A stretch of DNA of 7,648 nucleotides from an uncultured Dokdonella sp. (lineage in GTDB: Bacteria; Pseudomonadota; Gammaproteobacteria; Xanthomonadales; Rhodanobacteraceae): assembly GCA_934526015.1 (NCBI GenBank), contig CAKSZY010000051.1, positions 1 through 7,648 of the forward strand, in the 5' to 3' direction. The notes below the pieces were generated by a model. The model worked only from the letters and a program-made list of their open reading frames with translations. It searched no databases and was not told the DNA's origin. The translations under genes were made by a program, and so were the position numbers. Positions 1 to 7,648 of the stretch are shown here, piece after piece. The stretch's first letter is position 1, and each line of letters opens with the position of its first letter.

Positions 1-37
1 CGGGGAGAAGGTGGTGCGGCAGCACCGGATGAGGGGC
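1..37 (+). repeat. Palindromic intergenic repeat, copy 1 (cut by window edge)
   Basis: This is the right-hand part of a two-hairpin repeat unit. It begins inside the 3' arm of hairpin A (GGGGAGAAGG, 2-11). It continues through the short hairpin B, with stem GGTGC (13-17), loop GGCA (18-21) and stem GCACC (22-26), and ends with GGATGAGGGG (27-36). Positions 1-37 are identical to 246-282. The left half of hairpin A lies outside the window. The style is that of REP-like dispersed palindromes in high-GC Proteobacteria; the family assignment is from memory. Confidence 0.8.
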
Positions 38-117
38 CGTGGGAGGTGGGGCGGGATCGACGTTGCAGCTGTGCGCACGCGCCACTTCATCAGCTTTGCC
101 GGTGAAGCCCGAAAGCG

Positions 118-170
118 CCCCTCATCCGCGGCTGCCGCCGCACCTTCTCCCCGTCGCCACGGGGAGAAGG
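118..170 (-). repeat. Palindromic intergenic repeat, copy 2 (inverted)
   Basis: This is a complete 53-nt unit read on the minus strand. Hairpin A is a perfect 12-bp stem (143-154 paired with 159-170) around a 4-nt loop. Hairpin B (123-141 region) has stem GCGGC, loop GGCA and stem GCCGC when read on the minus strand. The unit closes with GGATGAGGGG. Compared with copies 1 and 3, two base pairs of stem B are swapped on both sides while the GGCA loop is unchanged. It lies downstream of aceE and could act as a bidirectional mRNA 3' end, but no T-tract follows. Similarity to copy 3 extends past the core as CCCGAAAGCG (108-117), against CCCGAAGCG there. Confidence 0.8.
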
Positions 171-228
171 GACAGGCATGCGTTTTCTCGGATGTGCAGC
201 TTGCAATCTTGCGATGGCACCAGCCTTC

Positions 229-281
229 CCTTCGCCCCGCGCCAGCGGGGAGAAGGTGGTGCGGCAGCACCGGATGAGGGG
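229..281 (+). repeat. Palindromic intergenic repeat, copy 3
   Basis: This is a complete 53-nt unit on the plus strand. Hairpin A pairs 229-240 with 245-256 around loop GCCA, with a single A/G mismatch (234/251). Hairpin B is GGTGC-GGCA-GCACC (258-271), followed by GGATGAGGGG to 281. Orientation is opposite to copy 2 and the same as copy 1, so the locus has a plus/minus/plus arrangement like the clustered REP elements known as BIMEs. It starts 50 bp beyond the aceE stop codon and is the first strong secondary structure an aceE transcript would meet. Confidence 0.8.
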
Positions 282-330
282 CGCTTCGGGTCTTTGCGTG
301 GTGAAGCGCCGAGTGTCGCCGCGGGGTGGC

Positions 331-3048
<2,718 letters not shown>

Positions 3049-3054
3049 GCGAAG

Positions 3055-3059
3055 TCCTC
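3055..3059 (-). promoter_or_regulatory. Ribosome binding site of aceE
   Basis: Read on the minus strand this is GAGGA, followed by 6 nt and then ATG at 3048-3046. It is the only convincing Shine-Dalgarno sequence at a gene start in this window, and it supports the 905-aa AceE start. Confidence 0.75.
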
Positions 3060-3075
3060 GGCGGCGCGAAGGGCG

Positions 3076-3103
3076 GCCACGGCAGCCGGAATGCTGCCGT
3101 GGC
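3076..3103 (-). promoter_or_regulatory. Perfect stem-loop in the maeB-aceE intergenic leader
   Basis: GCCACGGCAGC (3076-3086) and GCTGCCGTGGC (3093-3103) form an 11-bp perfect inverted repeat around the 6-nt loop CGGAAT. It lies 27 nt before the aceE start codon and 56 nt after the maeB stop. On the minus strand it is followed by CGCCCTTCGCG, so it lacks the U-tract of an intrinsic terminator. It could be a transcript-stabilising or attenuating leader hairpin, an operator for a dimeric regulator, or the processed 3' end of maeB mRNA. The structure is certain from the sequence; the role is inference. Confidence 0.6.
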
Positions 3104-3114
3104 GCAGACCGTCG

Positions 3115-3120
3115 AGTGTA
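3115..3120 (-). promoter_or_regulatory. Candidate -10 element of an aceE promoter
   Basis: The minus strand reads TACACT, 11 nt before the leader stem-loop. I find no good TTGACA-like -35 at the usual spacing. If it is used, the transcript would start near 3107, a few nucleotides before the stem-loop, giving a leader of roughly 60 nt. The same hexamer sits upstream of maeB. This is a weak call in GC-rich DNA. Confidence 0.3.
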
Positions 3121-3159
3121 GCCGCGGGGCGCGCGGACTGCATGCTGCGCGGCGGGGGG

Positions 3160-5475
3160 TCAGCCGGCCGGCGGCTCCGTGGCGGCGGCCTGCGCGGCAC
3201 GGATCTGCGCCTCGACCGCGGCGATCGCGGTCATGTTGACCACGCGGCGAACGGTCGCGGCCGGGGTGAGGATATGTGCCGGCCGGGAAACGCCCATCAG
3301 GATCGGGCCGAGGGCGACGCCGTCGGTCATCACCCGGGTCAGGTTGTAGCCGATGTTGGCCGCGTCGAGGTTCGGGCAGACGTAGAGGTTGGCGCGGCCC
3401 TTCAGGCGCGAGTTCGGGAACAGGCGCTCGCGCACTTCTTCGTTGAACGCGGTGTCGGCGTGCATCTCGCCCTCGATCTCGAGTTCGGGATTGCGCGCGC
3501 GCACCAGCTCGAGCGCGCGGTGCATCTTCGCCGCCGAGGCGTTCTCGTGGCTGCCGAAATTGGAATGCGAGAGCAGGGCGACCTTCGGCGTGATGCCGAA
3601 CAGGCGCAGGCGGATCGCCGCCTGCAGGGTCGCCTCGGCGATCTGCTCGGCGGTCGGATCGAGCTTGACGTGGGTGTCGAGGAAGAAGAACAGGCCCTTG
3701 TCGTTGACCACGCCGGTCATCGCCGAGGGCGTCTGCACGCCGATGTCGAGCGGGATGATGTCGAGGATGTAGCGCAGTTTCTTGTGGTAGCGCCCGACGA
3801 TGCCGGTCAGCAGCGCATCGGCCTCGCCCCGGCGCAGCATCAGCGCGGCGATAACGCTGGCGCGCGAGCGCACGATCGCCTTGGCGCTGTCGGGCGACAC
3901 GCCGCGACGCTCGAGCAGGGCGTGGTATTCGCTCCAGTACTCCTTGAAGCGCGGATCGTTCTCGATGTTGCAGATCTCGAAGTCGACGCCGGGCTTGAGG
4001 CGCAGGCGCATGCGCTGGATGCGCGATTCGATCACCGCCGGGCGGCCGATCAGGATCGGCCAGGCGAGGTGTTCGTCGACGATGTGCTGGACCGCGCGCA
4101 GCACGGTCTCCTCCTCGCCCTCGGCGTAGACGACGCGCTGGCGGTCGCTGCGGGCGCGGTCGAACACCGGCTTCATGACCATGCCGCTGCGGAACACGAA
4201 GCTGTTGAGGCGTTCGCGGTAGGCCTCGACGTCGGCGAGCGGGCGGGTGGCCACGCCGGACGCCATCGCCGCCTGCGCCACCGCCGGCGAAAGCTCGGTC
4301 AGCAGGCGCGGATCGAACGGCTGCGGAATGAGGTAGTCGGCGCCGAACGAACGCGTCTGGCCGCCGTAGGCGCGCGCAGCCACGTCGGACATCTCGCGCC
4401 GGGCGAGCTCGGCGATCGCGTGCACGCAGGCGATCTTCATGTCCTCGTTGATCGCGGTGGCGCCGACGTCGAGCGCGCCGCGGAACAGGTAGGGGAAGCA
4501 CAGCGCGTTGTTGACCTGGTTCGGATAGTCCGAACGGCCGGTGGCGATGATCGCCTCGGGGTTCGCCTCGCGCACCAGCTCCGGCAGGATCTCCGGGGTC
4601 GGGTTGGCCAGCGCGAACACGATCGGCTTGTCGGCCATGCGCCGCACCATGTCCTGGCTCAGCACGCCGGGTGCCGACAGGCCGAGGAAGACGTCGGCGC
4701 CGTCGATGATCTCGTCGAGCCTGCGCGCGTCGGTATCGCGCGCGAAGCGTTCCTTGTTCTCGTCCATTTCCTCGGTGCGGCCGCGCCAGACCACGCCGAC
4801 GCGGTCGGCCACCCAGATGTTGGCCGGGTCGACGCCGAGGCTGACCAGCATGTTGAGGCAGGAGATGCCGGCCGCGCCGGCGCCGGTGTGCACGACCTTG
4901 ATCGTGGCGATGTCCTTGCCGACGATCGTCAACGCGTTGATCAGGGCGGCGCCGACGATGATCGCGGTGCCGTGCTGGTCGTCATGGAATACCGGGATCT
5001 GCATGCGCTCGCGCAGCTTGCGTTCGACGGCGAAGCATTCCGGTGCCTTGATGTCCTCGAGGTTGATGCCGCCGAAGCTCGGCTCGAGGCTGGCGATGAT
5101 GTCGACCAGCTTGTCGGGATCGTTCTCGTCGATTTCGATGTCGAACACGTCGATGCCGGCGAACTTCTGGAACAGCATGCCCTTGCCTTCCATCACCGGC
5201 TTGGCCGCGAGCGGGCCGATGTTGCCGAGGCCGAGCACGGCGGTGCCGTTGGTGATGACGGCGACGAGGTTGCCGCGCGCGGTCAGCGTCGCCGCCTCGC
5301 CGGGATCGCGCACGATCTCGTTGCAGGCGAAGGCGACGCCCGGCGAGTAGGCCAGCGACAGCTCGCGCTGGGTGACCACCGACTTGGTCGGCACGACCTT
5401 GATCTTGCCGGCCGGCTCGCGGCGGTGATAGTCGAGGGCGGCTTGCTTGAGGTCGTCGGTCGTCTTCTGGGGCAT
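3160..5475 (-). CDS. maeB: NADP-type malic enzyme with phosphotransacetylase-like C-terminal domain
   Basis: This cytoplasmic enzyme oxidatively decarboxylates malate to pyruvate and CO2, normally with NADP+ in this family. The product is 771 aa, close to E. coli MaeB (759). The malic N-terminal domain carries the catalytic Tyr block YSPGVA (43-48), the Lys-rich segment [17 protein letters not shown] (93-109), the metal ligands in INLED (137-141) and FHDDQHGT (163-170). The dinucleotide fold has GAGAAG (198-203) and ALANPTPE (288-295). From about residue 430 to 760 follows a phosphate acetyl/butyryltransferase-like domain (HSNFGS, 637-642). In characterised MaeB proteins this domain mediates acetyl-CoA inhibition and is not thought to be catalytic. 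The ATG at 5475 gives the usual N-terminus, although no clear Shine-Dalgarno precedes it. The gene stops with TGA and is intact. Its product feeds the neighbouring AceE. Confidence 0.96.
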   Translation of the reverse strand: MPQKTTDDLKQAALDYHRREPAGKIKVVPTKSVVTQRELSLAYSPGVAFACNEIVRDPGEAATLTARGNLVAVITNGTAVLGLGNIGPLAAKPVMEGKGMLFQKFAGIDVFDIEIDENDPDKLVDIIASLEPSFGGINLEDIKAPECFAVERKLRERMQIPVFHDDQHGTAIIVGAALINALTIVGKDIATIKVVHTGAGAAGISCLNMLVSLGVDPANIWVADRVGVVWRGRTEEMDENKERFARDTDARRLDEIIDGADVFLGLSAPGVLSQDMVRRMADKPIVFALANPTPEILPELVREANPEAIIATGRSDYPNQVNNALCFPYLFRGALDVGATAINEDMKIACVHAIAELARREMSDVAARAYGGQTRSFGADYLIPQPFDPRLLTELSPAVAQAAMASGVATRPLADVEAYRERLNSFVFRSGMVMKPVFDRARSDRQRVVYAEGEEETVLRAVQHIVDEHLAWPILIGRPAVIESRIQRMRLRLKPGVDFEICNIENDPRFKEYWSEYHALLERRGVSPDSAKAIVRSRASVIAALMLRRGEADALLTGIVGRYHKKLRYILDIIPLDIGVQTPSAMTGVVNDKGLFFFLDTHVKLDPTAEQIAEATLQAAIRLRLFGITPKVALLSHSNFGSHENASAAKMHRALELVRARNPELEIEGEMHADTAFNEEVRERLFPNSRLKGRANLYVCPNLDAANIGYNLTRVMTDGVALGPILMGVSRPAHILTPAATVRRVVNMTAIAAVEAQIRAAQAAATEPPAG

Positions 5476-5490
5476 GTCGGCGTCGAGGGC

Positions 5491-5510
5491 AGCGGCAGGC
5501 CGCTAGTGTA
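5491..5510 (-). promoter_or_regulatory. Candidate maeB promoter -10 with adjoining dyad
   Basis: The minus strand reads TACACT (5510-5505) and then, without a gap, AGCGGCCTGCCGCT (5504-5491), a dyad of two 6-bp half-sites around two bases. The predicted start near 5498 would fall inside the dyad and leave a leader of about 23 nt. No clear -35 is seen. The placement would suit an operator, but both halves are short and GC-rich, so chance is a real alternative. Confidence 0.3.
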
Positions 5511-5532
5511 ATGCACCGCACCGGCGGCACTC

Positions 5533-5542
5533 CCGGCGCCGG
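5533..5542. repeat. 10-bp palindrome just after the QEGLA gene
   Basis: CCGGCGCCGG is a perfect 10-bp palindrome directly beyond the TGA of the QEGLA-motif gene. As a hairpin it would have almost no loop and no T-tract follows, so it is a poor terminator candidate. It is recorded because the whole gap to maeB is only 68 bp. Confidence 0.35.
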
Positions 5543-5543
5543 A

Positions 5544-6806
5544 TCAGAGCGCCAGCACGAGGTCCTCGGCGGCAACGCGGTCGAGGCGGATGCGGTTGGC
5601 GAACAGCGAGAACGCCAGCATCGTCGCCAGCCCGTTCGCATGCTGCACCCAGCGCGGCAGCCAGGTCGGTGCGGCGATGTAGCCGGAAGCGAACTCGTCC
5701 TGCAGGGAAACGACGTCGTGCAGGCTCATCTTGCCGGCGAACAGGTTGCGGCAGAGGTCCAGGCGCTTGTGCTTGAGCGCCCAGCGGAAGAACGTGTGCA
5801 CCGACAGCAGGCCGTGCAGGTAGACGGTGTCCTTGGTGAAGGCCGAACCGCCACCGGTCGGCGAGCCGCGGAACACCCGCTGGGCCGAGGAGAAGCTGTC
5901 GGTTTCCGACTGGCCGGCGTCGAGGAAGAAGCGGAACACCTCGATGAAGTCGGCGCCGTGCAGGGCCATGTCGATGGCGAGGATGCGCAGGCTGATGCGC
6001 TTGATGCGCTCGATGTCGAGCGTGCCGGTGGCCAGTTCGGCGAACACCGCCAGGCCTTCCTGGGTCGCCGTGATGCGTGGCGAATTGAGGGCGAGCGAGG
6101 CGAGGTTCGGCTGGCGTCGCCCGTTGAGCGCCGTCAGCGTGTGCACGTAGGCCTCGTGTTCGAGCAGCTGGGCGCGATCGTACTCGGTGAAGCAGGTCGC
6201 CGAACGCAGGCGGATGCGCGTGGCGCCGGCGGCGGCCTTGGCGATCAGGCTGTCGTCGACCTCGACGCGCACGCGGTCGCGGCCGAAGAAGGCGTCGAGC
6301 TGTTCCTGCAGGTCCTCGCGCAGGACGTCGGCCGGAATGCAATAGGCGCCCGCGTCGAGCGCGAGTTCGCCGTCGAGCTCGTTGGCCAGTTCGATGAAAT
6401 GCCGCGCGGCATCGAGGTTGGTCTGCTCGCTGCCGGGGATGCGGTGGCCCGGACGGCCGTACAACTCGATCGAATGCGCCGTCAGCGCCGGCGTGCCGGC
6501 CGCCCCGAGCAGGTCGGTGGCGATCCGCCACGACGCCGCGCTGCGCTGCAGGTATTCGCCGACCGGATGGCCGGGATCGGCGGCACGATGGATGTCGTCG
6601 AGTTCCGCCCGGGTCGTGCCGAGATCGACCCGCTCGTACTCGACCTCCGGCAGGCGCATCTCGCCGCGCCGCCAGCCGGCCAGGAAGCGTTCCTGCACCG
6701 GCGCCGGCCAGCTCAGCGAGCCGAGCACGCGGATGCCCTTGACCGCGGCGACGAGGCGGCGGTCGAGGGAGGTGTGCACTGCGTCGACGGGAGTCGTGGT
6801 CGCCAT
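5544..6806 (-). CDS. QEGLA-motif (DUF1704) putative zinc carboxypeptidase
   Basis: This 420-aa protein belongs to the bacterial family annotated 'flavohemoglobin expression-modulating QEGLA motif protein' (DUF1704), which is related to the vertebrate KIAA0895/MATCAP tubulin tyrosine carboxypeptidases. The signature QEGLA is at 239-243. HEAYVH (207-212) is an HExxxH zinc motif, and E240 follows H207 by 33 residues, close to the spacing of the third zinc ligand in MATCAP as I recall it. Other likely conserved blocks are FTKDTVYLHGL (313-323) and the helical stretch 251-290. I see no signal peptide or membrane segment, so it is presumably cytoplasmic. The ATG at 6806 is chosen because the family-like sequence begins soon after it; the frame stays open to 6983 but that extension looks non-coding. 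No Shine-Dalgarno is visible. The bacterial substrate is unknown, and the flavohemoglobin label should not be read as a demonstrated function here. Confidence 0.88.
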   Translation of the reverse strand: MATTTPVDAVHTSLDRRLVAAVKGIRVLGSLSWPAPVQERFLAGWRRGEMRLPEVEYERVDLGTTRAELDDIHRAADPGHPVGEYLQRSAASWRIATDLLGAAGTPALTAHSIELYGRPGHRIPGSEQTNLDAARHFIELANELDGELALDAGAYCIPADVLREDLQEQLDAFFGRDRVRVEVDDSLIAKAAAGATRIRLRSATCFTEYDRAQLLEHEAYVHTLTALNGRRQPNLASLALNSPRITATQEGLAVFAELATGTLDIERIKRISLRILAIDMALHGADFIEVFRFFLDAGQSETDSFSSAQRVFRGSPTGGGSAFTKDTVYLHGLLSVHTFFRWALKHKRLDLCRNLFAGKMSLHDVVSLQDEFASGYIAAPTWLPRWVQHANGLATMLAFSLFANRIRLDRVAAEDLVLAL

Positions 6807-6930
6807 GTCGCGCGCAGCATAGGGGATTCGTCGAGGCGTCGCTTCCCGAGCCGGTCCGCGGAGGGCGCGCGTCGCGACTACACGCCAGGAGAGATGTGGG
6901 CGGGGCGAGTGGTGTCCCGCGTTCGGGGGC
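6807..6930. other. Intergenic region between the QEGLA gene and the RHS fragment
   Basis: This short divergent gap should hold the promoter of the QEGLA gene. A TATGCT hexamer (minus strand, 6821-6816) is the best -10 candidate. It lies so near the ATG that the message would be almost leaderless, and no -35 is convincing. On the plus strand AGGAGAG precedes ATG at 6894, but that ATG is out of frame with the RHS sequence and its frame ends at 7106 with arginine-rich shadow sequence. I see no terminator or repeat. Confidence 0.4.
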
Positions 6931-7648
6931 GGCACGCTGCACACGGTGCAGGACGGCGCCAGCCAGACCACCACGCTGACCAACTATTACCGCGGCGTGC
7001 CGAAGAAGATCACCTACGCCGACACGACCTTCCAGGAAGCCGGGGTCAACGCCTTCGGCCAGATCGAGTGGATCAAGAACGAACGGGGCGACACGACGAA
7101 CTATGACTATCGCGCGGACGGCCGCCTTTGGAAGATCCGGTATCCGGTCGGTGATACGACGACCTGGAACGATACGGTGTTGTCGTTCGCACCGACCACG
7201 GACGGCAACCTCGGCGTCGGCGGCACCCATTGGCGCCAGACGATCACCACCGGCACCGGCCGCAAGACCACCGAGTTCGACGCCCTGTGGCGTCCCGTGG
7301 TGACCCTGGAAGAAGACACCAGCAACGCCTCGACGAAGCGTTATGTGACACGCACGTTCGACCACGCCGGCCGCGAGACCTTCACGTCCTACCCGAGCGC
7401 GAGTGCGGGCACGGCCGGCACCTGGACCACCTACGACGGCCTCGGCCGGCCGACGAAGATCGAGGCGACGAGCGAACTGGTGCCGAGCCTGCTGACGACG
7501 CAGATCGCCTACGACTCCGGCTTCACGAAGACGGTGACCAACCCGCGCGGCTTCAGCACCACCACGAGGTACAAGGCCTTCGACACCCCCAGCGAAGACT
7601 GGCCGGTGGAGATCGACGACCCGGTCGGCTTGACGTCCATCGACCGCG
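6931..7648 (+). CDS. RHS/YD-repeat protein fragment, no visible start, runs off the right edge
   Basis: The frame is open from just after a TAG at 6820 to the window end and contains no ATG. From about 6931 the translation reads as the interior of an RHS protein, about 239 codons. YD-type repeats are NYDYRADGRLWKI (around 7099-7137), RTFDHAGRETF (around 7351-7383) and TTYDGLGRPTKIE (around 7429-7467). The blocks HWRQT, FDALWRP and TNPRG are also ones I recognise from xanthomonad-type RHS proteins. Such proteins are usually over 1000 aa, are exported or surface-associated, and often carry a variable toxic C-terminus. Here the repeat core begins with no signal peptide or N-terminal domain. GTG at 6946 is a possible start without a good ribosome site. 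I counted about 60% GC in 6961-7080, and the frame looks less GC-rich than its neighbours. It is either a 5'-truncated remnant or a displaced core segment. Confidence 0.75.

Larger units (their letters stand above)
1..330. other. Gene-free repeat region downstream of aceE
   Basis: No credible coding sequence lies here; the short open frames in it read as arginine/proline/serine-rich shadows. Apart from the three repeat units, the spacers 38-117, 171-228 and 282-330 contain nothing I recognise. Spacer 171-228 is visibly less GC-rich than its surroundings. The stretch separates aceE from whatever lies to the left, so there is no aceF or lpd gene within 330 bp after aceE. Confidence 0.7.

Noticed and set aside
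1..281. CRISPR array
   Set aside because: There are only three copies, in mixed orientation, with unequal spacers and internal hairpins, and no cas genes. The layout matches dispersed palindromes, not a CRISPR array.
280..310. GGCGCTTC...GAAGCGCC inverted repeat just after the aceE stop as a terminator
   Set aside because: The stem is only 8 bp with a 15-nt loop and no T-tract on the aceE strand; part of it is the flank of repeat copy 3. It may be chance or repeat-derived structure.
6807..6983. N-terminal extension of the QEGLA protein to the ATG at 6983
   Set aside because: The extra 59 residues look like translated intergenic sequence, reach back into the antisense side of the RHS fragment, and family-like sequence starts only after the ATG at 6806.
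5511..7106. A 531-codon plus-strand open frame opposite the QEGLA gene
   Set aside because: It is antisense to a recognisable family member, has low-complexity composition with no family motifs, and ends inside the RHS fragment in the wrong frame.
5503..7365. A 620-codon minus-strand open frame overlapping the QEGLA gene and the RHS fragment
   Set aside because: It overlaps the QEGLA gene in another frame, its translation is Arg/Pro/Ala-rich, and it crosses the antisense side of the RHS sequence. It is a shadow frame.

Overview
The window looks like chromosome from a high-GC gammaproteobacterium, most likely of the Xanthomonadales/Lysobacterales (Lysobacter-like). The grounds are the very GC-rich third codon positions, the single-chain (homodimeric-type) pyruvate dehydrogenase E1, the MaeB-type malic enzyme, an RHS/YD-repeat protein of a style I associate with that order, and dispersed palindromes of the CCTTCTCCCC...GGGGAGAAGG / GGATGAGGGG kind in an intergenic region. 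The assignment rests on recalled family resemblance, not a search.

Layout, left to right. Positions 1-330 hold no gene. They carry three copies (plus, minus, plus) of a two-hairpin palindromic element. Next come three intact genes on the minus strand: aceE (331-3048), maeB (3160-5475) and a QEGLA-motif/DUF1704 putative metallopeptidase (5544-6806). Transcription runs from right to left: QEGLA gene, 68 bp gap, maeB, 111 bp gap, aceE, then the repeats. Both gaps contain a TACACT -10-like hexamer followed by dyad symmetry, so maeB and aceE may have their own promoters even though they lie in tandem. From about 6931 to the right edge the plus strand encodes part of an RHS/YD-repeat protein. It has no recognisable start or N-terminus and runs out of the window.

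Functionally, MaeB (malate to pyruvate) and AceE (pyruvate to the acetyl group of acetyl-CoA) are consecutive steps at the pyruvate node. MaeB carries the C-terminal phosphotransacetylase-like domain that, in characterised relatives, senses acetyl-CoA. The partners of AceE (E2 aceF and E3 lpd) are not immediately downstream. The QEGLA protein keeps a full putative zinc site (HExxxH plus the Glu of QEGLA), as in vertebrate tubulin tyrosine carboxypeptidases, but its bacterial substrate is unknown.

The points most worth a second look are the palindromic repeats with compensatory base changes in their stems, the perfect 11-bp stem-loop in the aceE leader, the intact metal site of the QEGLA protein, and the abrupt left end of the RHS sequence. 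I see no CRISPR array, tRNA, rRNA or insertion sequence, and no clear new defence or multi-gene system.
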